Assembly: GCA_963819075.1 (NCBI GenBank)
Contig: CAWFUP010000001.1
Span: 620,001 to 684,000 of the forward strand
Length of the DNA: 64,000 bases
Direction of reading: 5' to 3'
Source of the DNA: CAVQBJ01 sp963819075
GTDB lineage: Bacteria; Actinomycetota; Thermoleophilia; Solirubrobacterales; Solirubrobacteraceae
In this document: positions 50,338 through 59,637 of the stretch, one piece after another
Layout of the letters: every line of letters begins with the position of its first letter
Position numbering within the stretch: position 1 is the first letter of the stretch
Position numbers and translations under genes: made by a program
Notes under the pieces: model-generated
Seen by the model: the letters and a program-made list of their open reading frames with translations, nothing else
The model's database searches: none
Told to the model about the DNA's origin: nothing

Positions 50338-52746
50338 GTGTGGTCCAGGAATCGACGCGTTGATCGCGACGCAGACGACGGTGCGCAGGGCGTTCGGGTA
50401 CGGCCCAGCGATGGTCGCTGGTCCGGCGCCGTTGGCCGACGCGTGCTCCTCACTGCGCTCGGTATCGCCGCCCTAGCCGCGGGGACCGCCGGCGTCGCCG
50501 CTGCCACGACCGGCGGCGGGTCGAACGGCACGTTCTCGGCGACCACGACTGTCCCGACGACGTCCAGCACGTCGAGCAGCTGCACGACGTCCACGACGAC
50601 CACCGCGACGATCACCGCGACGCCGGTCGCACAGGGCGCAGGGGACTGTGCTACGTCGACGGCGACAACCACGACGGCCCTCGCCACCACAACGGTGGTG
50701 GTGACGTCGCCCATCACCATCACCAGCTCGTCGACGGCGACGGCCACGACGATCCCCGCGACCACGACGACCGTCGCAACGTCGCCCACGACGATTACCA
50801 CCGCGTCGACGTCGACGACCCTGACGGCGCTCACGTCGACAACGGTCGTGGTGACTACGCCCATCACTGTCACCACCGCGTCGACCGTGACGGGCACGAC
50901 CATCCCGACCACCACCACCACGACCGCGCCGACCACGACGGAGACGAGTCCCACCACGACGACCACTAGCACTGCGACTCCGAGCACGACGGAGACGACC
51001 GCTCCGACGACGACGACTGTCACGACGGCGAGTCCTACGTCGACGACGACGACGACTCCGATCACCACGGCGACGACGACTCCCACGGCGACGACTTCCG
51101 CCAGCACGGAGACGACCGCTCCGACGACGACGACCGTCACGACGGCGACGACGACTCCGACGACGACGACCGTCACGACGGCGAGTCCTACCTCGACCAC
51201 GACGACTCCGACCACCACGGAGACGACGACTCCGACGACGACGACTTCCACCAGCACGGAGACGACGACTCCGACGACGACGACTGTCACGACGGCGACG
51301 ACGACTCCGACGACGACGACCGTCACGACGGCGACGACGACTCCGACGACGACGACTGTCACGACGGCGACGACGACTCCGACGACGACGACCGTCACGA
51401 CGGCGAGTCCTACCTCGACCACGACGACGACTTCCGCCAGCACGGAGACGACCGCTCCGACCACGACGACCGTCACGACGGCGAGTCCTACCTCGACCAC
51501 GACGACTCCGATCACCACGGAGACGACCGCTCCGACCACGACGACCGTCACGACGGCGACTTCCACCACGACCACGACGACGGCCACTCCCACGACCACG
51601 ACGACGGCGACTCCCACCACGACCACGACGACGACCACGACGACCTCGTCAATCGGCACGGGGGCGTCGACCACGTCCACATCGACGACGTCGGCGACCA
51701 CATCGACCACGTCCGCGTCGACATCGACCACGTCCACATCGACGTCCAGATCCACGTCATCAAGCGGCGTGTCTCCCACGACGACGACCACCACCACCAC
51801 GACGAGCACGACTTCGTCAACGGGTGCCCCCGTGTGCCCGGTCGCGGTCGGCGCGAAGGCCTACAAGTCCGGACGGTTCGTCTACGCCGCCGCCGAGCAG
51901 AAATGCACCTTCGACTTCTCAAAGACCGTGGCCCCGCGGGCCGCACGGCTCGGTGAGGCGATCGCGGTCACCCTCACCATCAAGAACACGTCGACGACCA
52001 ACGCCGTGACGCTCACTGGCGCCGCCGCGTCCGATGCGCTCGGCGACCAGCCGGTCACCTTCACCGAGAAGGGCAGCGACCCGGCGTGCAAGCGCGGGAA
52101 CATGGGCACCGTCACCTGCACGTTCGGCCAGGTCACGATCCAGCCGGGGAAGAGCGTGAGCCTTCAATTCGTGGTGACGGTCCTCGACCTCGAGAAGGTT
52201 CCGCCCAAGGGGCGCAAGGTCACCAACAGCGCGACGCTGACCTGCGGCGAGTGCGGCACGAAGGGGATAACGAGCGAGGCGCGCTACACGGTTCTGCCCC
52301 AGGTGGCGGTCTCCATCGACAAGACCGCCGTCAAGGCCAACGTGCCCATCGGGGACCCCGTCACCTACGAGATAACGGTCACCAACGCCAAGGACAGCGT
52401 CTCCGAGGCCGAGCCGGACACGATCGATATCACGGATACCTTGCCCGACCCACCACCCGACTACACCTTTACGGTCCGGGCGCAAGCCGGGTGGTCGTGC
52501 AGGCCGGGCGGCGGCAGCGCGGCGGGGAAGGTGAAGCCCAAGGTCATCAAGTGCAGCTACAAGAAGGCGCTCGGTAAGGGCGACAAGAGCAGCAAGGTCT
52601 TCGTCGAGCTCAAGCCCAACGCCGGAGCCGCCAATAAGGTCGGGGACACCTACAAGAACAAGGCCGAGATCGTCAGCACGGGCGAGGCCAAGAACGTCGG
52701 CAACCCCACCTCGGCCGAGGCGACGGCGACGATCGTCAAGAAGTGA
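50338..52746 (+). CDS. Thr-rich secreted surface protein with DUF11-type repeats
   Basis: About 802 residues from the GTG at 50338 (GGAG site 9 bp upstream); the frame opens at 50302. A signal sequence (GRRVLLTALGIAALAAGTAG) ends near VAAA. Residues up to about 500 are almost pure Thr with Pro, Val, Ala and Ser, a likely O-glycosylated stalk. Two beta-sandwich domains of the DUF11 type follow: VTLTIKNTSTTNAVTLTGAA and VTYEITVTNAKDSVSEAEPD. No LPxTG or membrane anchor is seen, so it may be released or wall-bound otherwise. The GT39 mannosyltransferase 1 kb downstream could glycosylate it. Confidence 0.75.
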   Translation: MWSRNRRVDRDADDGAQGVRVRPSDGRWSGAVGRRVLLTALGIAALAAGTAGVAAATTGGGSNGTFSATTTVPTTSSTSSSCTTSTTTTATITATPVAQGAGDCATSTATTTTALATTTVVVTSPITITSSSTATATTIPATTTTVATSPTTITTASTSTTLTALTSTTVVVTTPITVTTASTVTGTTIPTTTTTTAPTTTETSPTTTTTSTATPSTTETTAPTTTTVTTASPTSTTTTTPITTATTTPTATTSASTETTAPTTTTVTTATTTPTTTTVTTASPTSTTTTPTTTETTTPTTTTSTSTETTTPTTTTVTTATTTPTTTTVTTATTTPTTTTVTTATTTPTTTTVTTASPTSTTTTTSASTETTAPTTTTVTTASPTSTTTTPITTETTAPTTTTVTTATSTTTTTTATPTTTTTATPTTTTTTTTTTSSIGTGASTTSTSTTSATTSTTSASTSTTSTSTSRSTSSSGVSPTTTTTTTTTSTTSSTGAPVCPVAVGAKAYKSGRFVYAAAEQKCTFDFSKTVAPRAARLGEAIAVTLTIKNTSTTNAVTLTGAAASDALGDQPVTFTEKGSDPACKRGNMGTVTCTFGQVTIQPGKSVSLQFVVTVLDLEKVPPKGRKVTNSATLTCGECGTKGITSEARYTVLPQVAVSIDKTAVKANVPIGDPVTYEITVTNAKDSVSEAEPDTIDITDTLPDPPPDYTFTVRAQAGWSCRPGGGSAAGKVKPKVIKCSYKKALGKGDKSSKVFVELKPNAGAANKVGDTYKNKAEIVSTGEAKNVGNPTSAEATATIVKK
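51295..51402 (+). repeat. 36-bp tandem repeat in the Thr-rich gene
   Basis: Three contiguous 36-bp units (51295, 51331, 51367) encode ATTTPTTTTVTT and differ only at a C/T site. Partial units occur throughout 50940-51560. Such in-frame repeats can change the stalk length by slippage or recombination. Confidence 0.75.
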
Positions 52747-52766
52747 GTGGCAGCGAGGCTGACGCC

Positions 52767-52817
52767 GGGGGTGTTCGTCGTTGGGGTGACATATTCATAC
52801 CTACGACGAACACCCCC
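52767..52817. repeat. Palindromic intergenic element, copy 1
   Basis: Arms GGGGGTGTTCGTCG (52767-52780) and CGACGAACACCCCC (52804-52817) are perfect 14-bp complements with a 23-bp loop. It follows the Thr-rich gene by 20 bp. There is no T tract, so it is not a standard intrinsic terminator. A related palindrome lies at 61532-61583. Confidence 0.65.
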
Positions 52818-52840
52818 CTCGGCCGCTGACGGATCGTGAC

Positions 52841-52868
52841 CATGATAGGTCAAATATGACCTATCATG
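52841..52868 (+). promoter_or_regulatory. Operator CATGATAGGTCA-N4-TGACCTATCATG
   Basis: Perfect 12-bp arms around AATA, ending 7 bp before the Xre antitoxin ATG. The position is typical of antitoxin autorepression. It contains TATCAT, usable as a -10 for a near-leaderless message. Confidence 0.7.
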
Positions 52869-52875
52869 GGGTTAT

Positions 52876-53223
52876 ATGGCCGCTGGTGCCCTGCTGCGCG
52901 ATGTCCGAGTGCGCCACGGTCTGACGCAGACCGAACTCGCGCGTCGTGTCTGCACCACCGCGCGGCACGTCGGCCGCATCGAACGCGATGAAGTCTCGCC
53001 GTCGATCCGTACGCTGCAACGACTGATGCGCGCGATGGGCGAGGAGCTTCAGCTGAGCACTGCCACTGCGGTGATCGCCGAAGATCCGGTGCTCGAGCAG
53101 GCCCGGGCCGACCTGCGCGATCTGACGGTGGCGCAACGGGTTGCGCAGGCGATAGCGCTCAGCCGCACCGCCACGGCGATCGCAGCGGCCGCGGCCGCCG
53201 AGAAGGTGGGCGCCCGCCCGTGA
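52876..53223 (+). CDS. Xre-type antitoxin
   Basis: A 115-residue HTH_3 protein: LLRDVRVRHGLTQTELARRV then TTARHVGRIERDEVSPSIRT and LQRLMRAMGEELQL. The C-terminal half is helical and Ala-rich. It overlaps the nucleotidyltransferase gene by 4 bp (GTGA), making a two-gene module of the Xre-AbiEii/MenA-like kind. Confidence 0.88.
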   Translation: MAAGALLRDVRVRHGLTQTELARRVCTTARHVGRIERDEVSPSIRTLQRLMRAMGEELQLSTATAVIAEDPVLEQARADLRDLTVAQRVAQAIALSRTATAIAAAAAAEKVGARP

Positions 53224-53754
53224 GCGTCGAGCGCCCGAACGAGAATGGTCTTCCGATCGAGGTGCTCGATGCCGAGGGTCTGCTCGGTGCTCTGGTCGAG
53301 CACGGGGTGGACTTCGTAGTCATCGGCGGCCTGTCGCTGGCCGCGCACGGCTTCGTGCGCGCCACCAAGGATCTCGATGTCGTGCCCGATCCCGACCCGG
53401 CGAACCTCGCCCGGCTCGCGCGGGCGCTGACGGATTTGCGTGCCGAGGTGCTCGTGGCCGCGGACTTCGACCCAGGCGAGCTCGGCATCGAGCCCGACGA
53501 GGACGGGCTCGCGCTGGGCGGCAACTGGGCGCTGCGAACGCGCCTCGGCCGGCTGGACGTGATGCAGGACGTTCCCGGAGTGCGCGGCTACGCTCAGCTC
53601 GCCACCGGAGCGGTGGCGTTCACGCTGCCCGGTGCCGGGGGCGTTGCAATTCGCCGGTCGCGACGACTTGATCGCGATGAAGAGCGCGGCGGGAAGACCC
53701 CAGGACCTGCTGGATCTGGAGCGGCTCGAGGCGCTGCGGGCAGGTGGGGGTTGA
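53220..53754 (+). pseudogene. Nucleotidyltransferase-type toxin, single-base frameshift
   Basis: From the GTG at 53220 the protein reads VIGGLSLAAHGFVRATKDLD, the GG...D-x-D core of a nucleotidyltransferase as in AbiEii/MenA-type toxins, and continues normally to FTLPGAG. After a run of five G (53637-53641) the frame turns Arg-rich. Dropping one G restores LQFAGRDDLIAMKSAAGRPQ and DLLDLERLEALRAGGG with a stop at 53754. The gene is one base from intact, so either a recent mutation or a homopolymer error. In the unshifted frame it runs to 53804. Confidence 0.8.
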
Positions 53755-53800
53755 CGCTCACACGCCTGAGCTCGACCGCGCAGCGGACTGTGCGCCGGCG

Positions 53801-55189
53801 TTAGCCGCCCAAGCCCCCGAACAGCGTCTGTATCGGGTACAGATTGAGGAAGCCGTAGATGAGCATCAGCGACCAGCCGAGCGTGAAGGCGGTCGGGATG
53901 CCCTTACGCGAGAAGAAGCGCGCGAGCACGATGTAGATGCCCGGCATGACGACGACCATGTAGTACAGGTATGCGACACGCCCGGAGATCTGCGCGTCGT
54001 ACACCGAGATCGCGTACGTGGCGAGGATCCAGGCGGAGCCGAAGAGGGCGACGCGATCGTTATCGCGCCACCACTGCGCCACGCCGGCGAACAGCGCCGG
54101 GACGGCGAAGAAGATGATGAACGGGTTGATCTCGCCCTGGAAGTAGATCGTCGCGCGGCTGGCCACGATCTTGCCGCCCGAGACGGAGTTGACCGCGACG
54201 CGCGCGTAGTTGATCCCGCGCTGATCGATCAGCCACTCCCACGGCGTCGAGGGGATGCCCGTCGCGTTGGGTACCGCGTTCAGCAGCCCGGCGTAGTGAT
54301 ACATGTGGAAGAAGTGCGTGAACGGGCTGCCGGCGTAGGTGATCTTCGTCCCGGTGTCATACGCCGGGATGAGCAGGTCCAGCGCCCAGAGCACGAGCAG
54401 GAACGAGGCCGCGCCGCTGATGACCACGATGAAGGCGGGCCGCAGGTTCTCCTGCACCCACCCCTTCGCGCTCTTGTCGACCCATTTCGCACGGAGCACG
54501 CGCAGCGCCTCGTAGAGCACGAAGACGGCCGCCAGGTACAGCGAGGTCTCCTTCATGCACCCGGCGACGCCTAACGCTATGCCCGCCAGCAGGGGCCATC
54601 GGCGCACGTAGAGCACCGCCGAGACGAGCATCATCGCTATCCCGAAGATGTCGAGGGTGGCGATGCGCCCGTGCACGAGCAGCAGGTTGTCGGTGGCCAT
54701 CACCGCGGTCGCGCCGACCGCGAGCCAGCCGCTGCCGCCGAGCGAGCGCACGAGCACGTAGATCATCGCGAGCGCGAGCAGACCGAACAGCACGCTCGGC
54801 AACCGCCAGCCCTGCGGGTTGTCGCCGAACAGCTTGATCGAGCCGGCGATGATCGCCTTAGCGAGCTGCGGGTGCTCGGGATTGGGATCCTCGCCGCCCG
54901 GCGCGCCGCTGTAGGGGGCCATGGCCGGCGGGTTGATGTGGTCGATGACCCGCGCGGCGTTGACGTAGTAGCTCTCGTCGAAGATGAGCGTGTGGCTGGC
55001 CGGCGTGCTGCACGGCTCGGTGCACGGCTCCTTGAGGTCGTATACGCGCGCGAACAGCGAAACCACGAGGATCAGGAAGAGCACGCTGATCGGCGCGAGC
55101 GGGTCGGCGAGCAGGCGCTTGATGAACGCGAGCCACCGCGCGAGCAGCGCGCGCACCGTGCGCGCCCACCTGAGCGGCGTCTTCAGCAC
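53801..55189 (-). CDS. GT39-type protein O-mannosyltransferase-like glycosyltransferase
   Basis: A 462-residue membrane enzyme with about 10-11 spans. The first luminal loop after LFARVYDL carries LIFDESYYVNAARV, the D-E pair of PMT/GT39 enzymes, and the next has PNPEHPQLAKAII, the conserved EHPPLAK-like motif. Such enzymes transfer mannose from polyprenyl phosphate to secreted proteins, or sugars to lipids. Secreted Thr-rich proteins encoded nearby are plausible acceptors; this is inference. Monocistronic on the minus strand. Confidence 0.85.
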   Translation of the reverse strand: MLKTPLRWARTVRALLARWLAFIKRLLADPLAPISVLFLILVVSLFARVYDLKEPCTEPCSTPASHTLIFDESYYVNAARVIDHINPPAMAPYSGAPGGEDPNPEHPQLAKAIIAGSIKLFGDNPQGWRLPSVLFGLLALAMIYVLVRSLGGSGWLAVGATAVMATDNLLLVHGRIATLDIFGIAMMLVSAVLYVRRWPLLAGIALGVAGCMKETSLYLAAVFVLYEALRVLRAKWVDKSAKGWVQENLRPAFIVVISGAASFLLVLWALDLLIPAYDTGTKITYAGSPFTHFFHMYHYAGLLNAVPNATGIPSTPWEWLIDQRGINYARVAVNSVSGGKIVASRATIYFQGEINPFIIFFAVPALFAGVAQWWRDNDRVALFGSAWILATYAISVYDAQISGRVAYLYYMVVVMPGIYIVLARFFSRKGIPTAFTLGWSLMLIYGFLNLYPIQTLFGGLGG

Positions 55190-55420
55190 GTGCCGCGGTG
55201 AAGCCGCTGGCAGCGGCCTAGAGGGACCGTGGCACTCCGCACGGGGCGCATCTTACGCGGGTCGGGGGACCGCGGGTCGCGCCGGCGGCGCCGGTCGCCG
55301 TGACGATCGCGTGAAGCCGGGGAAGAATCGCGGCCCACTGGCGGTCCACCGCGTGAAGGCCGGCAGCAGGGCCGGCCCAGGCAGGGCGCGGGCTTCCGCC
55401 CGTGCTCGAGGAGGATGCTC

Positions 55421-56539
55421 GTGTCTCGAACCGACTCGTTTGATCGCCCCCGCGCGCGTGTCACCGGCGCGTGGCGGCGCCCCGTGCTGGCGCTCGTCGC
55501 GGCGCTCGCCGTTCTGACGGCCACCGGCGTGGCCGTCGCCGACCCGTTCTTCCACGGGGGCGACGACGTCTATAAGCAGCACAACCTCGTCTCCGACATC
55601 GGCGGCGTGGCTCGCGTCACCGATCGCAACCTGCAGAACCCGTGGGGCATGGCCGCGCTGCCGAATGGGCCGCTGTGGGTGTCCGACAACAACTCGAACG
55701 TCTCGACGATCTACACCGGCGGCGTCAATGGCAGCATCCCGCAGGTGGCGGGGCTCGTCGTGTAGATCCCGGGCGGCAACCCGACGGGCATCGTGGCCAA
55801 CGCGACGAGCGGCTTCGTCGTGACCTCCCCGGCGGGCACGAGCCCGGCGAAGTTCATCTTCGACTCCGAGAGCGGTCAGCTCACGGCGTGGAACGGGGGC
55901 ACACAGGCCGTCCCCAAGTACAACGACCCCAACGCCGTCTATAAGGGGCTGACGATGGCGACCACGTCGCAGGGGACCTTCCTCTACGCCGCGGACTTCT
56001 CCGAGGACGCCATCCACGTCTTCGACAGCAACTTCAAGACGGTCAACCTGTCCGCCGGCGCCTTCACGGACCGGAACCTGCCGGCCGGGTACGCGCCGTT
56101 CGGCATCCAGGAGATCGACGGTTTCATCGTCGTGACCTACGCGCTGCAGAACGCGGCCAAGCACGACGACGTCGCCGGCCCCGGTCACGGGTTCGTCGAC
56201 ATCTACGACGCGGACGGCACGCACCTGCGCCGCCTGGTCACGGGCGGGGCGCTCAACTCGCCCTGGGGACTGGCGCTCGCCCCGGGCGGGTTCGGCGCCT
56301 TCGGCGGCGACCTGCTCGTCGGCAACTTCGGCGACGGCACGATCCACGCGTATAACCCGTTCAGCGGCGATCTCGAGGGTCAGCTGATGAACAAGGACGG
56401 TAACCCGATCCAGATCGATCAGCTCTGGGGCCTGCGCTTCGGTAACGGCGTCACCGGGTCGCCGAACAGCCTCCTGTTCACGGCCGGCATCGGCGATGAG
56501 CTGCATGGGCTGTTCGGGGAGATCACGGTCGCGCGGTAG
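55421..56539 (+). pseudogene. TIGR03118-like secreted beta-propeller protein with internal amber codon
   Basis: The frame is open from 55415 to 56539 except for one TAG at 55763-55765. Before it: a signal peptide (PVLALVAALAVLTATGVAVA), then HNLVSDIGGVARVTDRNLQN and PWGMAALPNGPLWVSDNNSN. After it: IPGGNPTGIVANATSGFVVT, DGTHLRRLVTGGALNSPWGL and SLLFTAGIGDELHGLFGEI, all TIGR03118 signatures. A CAG-to-TAG change would explain it. I prefer the GTG at 55421, which sits 6 bp after GAGGAGG, over the ATG at 55415. Two pieces of about 114 and 250 residues result unless the stop is read through. Confidence 0.8.
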
Positions 56540-56559
56540 CGCTCTCGGATGTCGCTCTT

Positions 56560-56589
56560 GGGCCTGCCTGCCTTCGGGCGGGCAGGCCC
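56560..56589 (+). terminator. Strong hairpin after the TIGR03118-like gene
   Basis: GGGCCTGCCTGCC-TTCG-GGCGGGCAGGCCC: a 13-bp stem with one G-U pair and a stable UUCG-type loop, 20 bp after the stop. It lacks a T tract, as often seen for actinobacterial terminators. The following 190 bp hold no gene I can support. Confidence 0.65.
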
Positions 56590-56778
56590 GTGGGCGTGCC
56601 GCCGGTCACGTTCGTCTGGCAGCCGGCCGAGAATCTGCATCGTTGGGTGCCGGTCGACCGCACCACACCCGCCAGCTCACGCGGCGCGCCGCGACGCCAG
56701 AACCTGCTCTGCACGCTCGCGCGTCTCGGGCGCGAGCCCGGCCGAGAGCCGTTCGGCGACCTCATCGATAACCCGGCC

Positions 56779-57090
56779 TCACCGCCGCCAGCCTGACACC
56801 TCCCACAGCACCGTCTCGCCCTTGTCGCCGCGCTCGGCGGCCACGATCCACGGCCGACCGAGCAACAGCCGCCCGATGATGCTCGCCGCGACCGCGACGC
56901 CGACCAGGATCAGCTCGATCCCAAAGACGAACAGCGGGATCACGACGAACACGATCAGCAGAAGGGCGATCGCGATCGCGATCGCGGCCTCCAGGTCACC
57001 CCAATCGCCGATGTCGAACGGGACCCAGTTGGCGATGTCGCCAGCGGCGTCGCCGCTTACCCGGCGCAGGCGCGGTGCGCGCCGGCCCAA
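56779..57090 (-). CDS. Small membrane protein of unknown function
   Basis: 103 residues from a TTG at 57090. The core is hydrophobic: LEAAIAIAIALLLIVFVVIP plus ELILVGVAVAASIIGRLLLG give two spans, ending in RPWIVAAERGDKGETVLWEV, a pattern of small DUF-type membrane proteins. The frame stays open upstream to about 57277 without ATG or GTG and has protein-like composition (GEEWRVGRVWLGRRAP), so the true start may be an unusual codon further up. Divergent from the MarR-type gene. Confidence 0.55.
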   Translation of the reverse strand: MGRRAPRLRRVSGDAAGDIANWVPFDIGDWGDLEAAIAIAIALLLIVFVVIPLFVFGIELILVGVAVAASIIGRLLLGRPWIVAAERGDKGETVLWEVSGWRR

Positions 57091-57298
57091 CCAGACCCGG
57101 CCGACCCGCCACTCCTCGCCGGAGGCGTCACTGCGAGACGCGTGCCGATTCTCGCCCGCATGCGGTCCGTACCGTAGTCCCTCAACCCGCCGACGACCGA
57201 TGACCCGGTTAGCTGACGGCGTCGCAGACCGGGCCCACGGCCGAGCGGTCGCGGCAACATTTGCGTATCTATCGTAAGTTCAGTAATCTCTGAACACA

Positions 57299-57772
57299 AT
57301 GGACGACAAGCTCTGGCAGTTCGTCGACGCAACCGGCGATTGGTGTTCGCAGTCCTACGGGATGCCGCGCATGATGGGCCGCGTGTTCGCGTGGCTGCTC
57401 GTGTGCGATCCGCCCGAGCAGACGGCGGCGCAGCTCTCGGAGGCGCTGGACGCGAGTAAGGGCGCGATCAGCGGCGCGACGGGGATGCTCGTCCGCTCGG
57501 GGCTCGTCGATCGCCTGCACATCCGCGGCGAACGCGCCGATCGGTTCCGCCTGCGGCCGGGGGCGGTGGACGAGCAGATGCGCGACCAGGGCGCCGCAAC
57601 GGCGCGCGCGCTGTTCGCGCAGGGGCTCGAGGCGCTGGCCGGCGAGCCGCCCGCGCGGCGCGCGCGCCTGGAGGAGTTCGAGGCGTTCTATGCCTGGTGG
57701 CAGTCGCGCAGCCCGGCGCTGGTGGACGAGTGGCACCAATACAAGCGAACCGAACTGGAGCGGAGGCGATGA
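57299..57772 (+). CDS. MarR/GbsR-type transcriptional regulator
   Basis: 157 residues: MMGRVFAWLLVCDPPEQTAA, then QLSEALDASKGAISGATGML and SGLVDRLHIRGERADRFRLR form a winged helix of the GbsR/MarR kind. The rest is a helical dimerisation part. It overlaps the ABC ATPase gene by 4 bp (ATGA), so it probably represses its own exporter operon. An AT-rich TAAGTTCAGTAATCTCTGAAC with a GTTCAG/CTGAAC dyad lies at about 57275-57294, just before the start. Confidence 0.88.
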   Translation: MDDKLWQFVDATGDWCSQSYGMPRMMGRVFAWLLVCDPPEQTAAQLSEALDASKGAISGATGMLVRSGLVDRLHIRGERADRFRLRPGAVDEQMRDQGAATARALFAQGLEALAGEPPARRARLEEFEAFYAWWQSRSPALVDEWHQYKRTELERRR

Positions 57773-58758
57773 CCGACGATCAGACCACGGCGATCGACGT
57801 TCAGGGCGTGGTAAAGACCTACGGCGAGGTGACCGCGCTGGACGGCATCGACCTGAGCGTGCAGTCCGGCACGGTGTACGGGCTGCTGGGACCGAACGGC
57901 GCGGGCAAGACGACGCTCGTGCGCGTGCTGGCCACGCTGATCGAGCCGACCGCCGGCCGGGCCGCGGTGCTCGGCCACGACGTCGCCCGCGAGCCGCTGG
58001 CCGTGCGGCGGCGGATCGGGCTGGCCGGCCAGTTCGCGGCCGTCGACGGCGAGCTCACCGGGCGCGAGAACGTCGAGATGATCGCCCGCCTGTACCGGCT
58101 CGCTGGTCCCGAGGCCCGCCGACGCACCGACGAGGTGCTCGAGCGCTTCGGCCTCGCCGAGGCCGCCGACCGGCGCGTGTCGACGTATTCGGGCGGGATG
58201 CGCCGGCGACTGGACCTCGCCGCGGGACTGATCGGACGCCCCCCGGTGATCCTGCTCGACGAGCCCACCGCCGGGCTTGATCCCCGCTCGCGCCAGGAGC
58301 TGTGGAGCGTCGTCGACGAGCTGCGCCGCGACGGCACCACGGTGCTGCTGACCACGCAGTACCTCGAGGAGGCCGACCGCCTGGCCGAGCGCATCGCCGT
58401 CGTCGACCGCGGGCGCATCGCCGCCGAGGGCACGCCGACCGAGCTGAAGGCCGCCATCGGCGGCAGCGTGCTGAGCGTCCGCGTCGCCGATCCCGCGGAC
58501 ATTCCCGACGCGTCGGCGGCGCTGGCCGGACTGGGCACCGAACCGCCGCGCGTGGACAGCGCCGACGGCGAGATCCGCCTTGCCGTGGCCGATCCCGGCG
58601 CGTCGGCTGAGGCGCTGCGGCGCCTCGACGACCGCCGGCTGGCGGTGGCCGCCATCGAGCTGCACCAGCCAAGCCTCGACGACGTGTTCCTGACCCTGAC
58701 CGGGCGGGCCTCGCCGGACGAGGCCGCCGATCGACCCCTCACCCAGGAGGCCGCCTGA
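57769..58758 (+). CDS. ABC transporter ATP-binding protein (DrrA-like)
   Basis: 329 residues from the ATG at 57769. Walker A is LLGPNGAGKTTLV, the Q-loop LAGQFAAVDGELTG, the signature YSGGMRRRLDLAAG, Walker B VILLDEPTAGLDP and the switch His position reads TTQYLEEADRLA, where Gln replaces His as in DrrA exporters. The C-terminal DUF4162 region ends HQPSLDDVFLTLTG. It partners the permease that starts in its stop codon; together they should export a hydrophobic compound. Confidence 0.93.
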   Translation: MTDDQTTAIDVQGVVKTYGEVTALDGIDLSVQSGTVYGLLGPNGAGKTTLVRVLATLIEPTAGRAAVLGHDVAREPLAVRRRIGLAGQFAAVDGELTGRENVEMIARLYRLAGPEARRRTDEVLERFGLAEAADRRVSTYSGGMRRRLDLAAGLIGRPPVILLDEPTAGLDPRSRQELWSVVDELRRDGTTVLLTTQYLEEADRLAERIAVVDRGRIAAEGTPTELKAAIGGSVLSVRVADPADIPDASAALAGLGTEPPRVDSADGEIRLAVADPGASAEALRRLDDRRLAVAAIELHQPSLDDVFLTLTGRASPDEAADRPLTQEAA

Positions 58759-59561
58759 TGAGCACCGCAGACATCGCGATCCCCGAGCGGGGCCGCCTCA
58801 CGCTCGCCGAGACGATTGCCGACAGCCGCGTGATGGCCACGCGCCAGCTGCGCAAGATCGCGCGCCGCCCGATGTACGTCGTCTACCTGTTCGTGCAGCC
58901 CGTGATCTTCGTGCTGCTCTTTCGCTACGTCTTCGGCGGGGCGATCGCCACCGGTCCCGTCAGCTACGTCGATTACCTGATGCCGGGGATCATCGTGATG
59001 ACCGCGGTCTTCGGCGCGCTGACCACGGGGCTCGGTCTGACCGAGGACATGGCCGCGGGCGTCGTCGATCGCCTCCGCTCGCTGCCGATCGCCCGCTCGG
59101 CCGTGCTCATCGGCCGCACCGGCGCGGACCTCGCGACCAACCTGCTGACACTGATCGTGATGCTGGTCATCGGCGTCGCCGTCGGCTTCCGCCCGACCCA
59201 GCCGATCTACGAGGTGGTGCTCGCGCTCGCGCTCGTGCTGGCCTTCGCCTACACCTTCTCGTGGATCAGCGCGTTCGTCGGGCTGTCGGTGCGCAATCCC
59301 GAGACCGCGCAGTCGGTGGGGTTCATCTGGGTCTTCCCGCTCGTGTTCGCCTCCTCGGCCTTCGTACCCACCACCCACATGCCGGGCGCGGTGCGCGCGT
59401 TCGCCGACGTCAACCCGGTCACCCTCGTCGTCGACGCCGCCCGCGACCTGATGATCGGACACGGCCAGGCGCTCGGCCCGGCGCTCGGCGCGCTCGCCTG
59501 GCTCGTCGCGTTGCTGCTCATCTTCGTGCCGCTGTCGGTGCGCGCCTTCCGCCGGGCGTGA
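58758..59561 (+). CDS. ABC-2 type permease (DrrB-like)
   Basis: 267 residues with six spans. RRPMYVVYLFVQPVIFVLLF opens the first span, then YVDYLMPGIIVMTAVFGALT, GVVDRLRSLPIARSAVLIGR (the ABC-2 coupling segment) and NPVTLVVDAARDLMIGH. ABC-2 signature and length are normal. It is the last gene of the MarR-ATPase-permease operon (TGATG junction). Confidence 0.92.
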   Translation: MSTADIAIPERGRLTLAETIADSRVMATRQLRKIARRPMYVVYLFVQPVIFVLLFRYVFGGAIATGPVSYVDYLMPGIIVMTAVFGALTTGLGLTEDMAAGVVDRLRSLPIARSAVLIGRTGADLATNLLTLIVMLVIGVAVGFRPTQPIYEVVLALALVLAFAYTFSWISAFVGLSVRNPETAQSVGFIWVFPLVFASSAFVPTTHMPGAVRAFADVNPVTLVVDAARDLMIGHGQALGPALGALAWLVALLLIFVPLSVRAFRRA

Positions 59562-59637
59562 CAACGGCGTAGACTCGCGCCGTTGCACGAGTGGGCGCCT
59601 CGGGCGCCCGGGCCGACGCCGCAGGGGAGATGGCTGC

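Noticed and set aside
50940..51560. Possible CRISPR-like spaced repeats
   Set aside because: The units are contiguous, in frame and code for Thr/Pro; there are no unique spacers and no cas genes.
50334..51809. A 491-codon Val/Asp-rich minus-strand frame
   Set aside because: It is the complement of the Thr-rich repeats; the plus strand has a signal peptide and DUF11 domains.
56590..56778. Plus-strand frame reading VTFVWQPAENLHRWVPVDR
   Set aside because: It looks protein-like for 30 residues only, lies after a terminator hairpin and has no family match or clear start; too weak to annotate as a gene.
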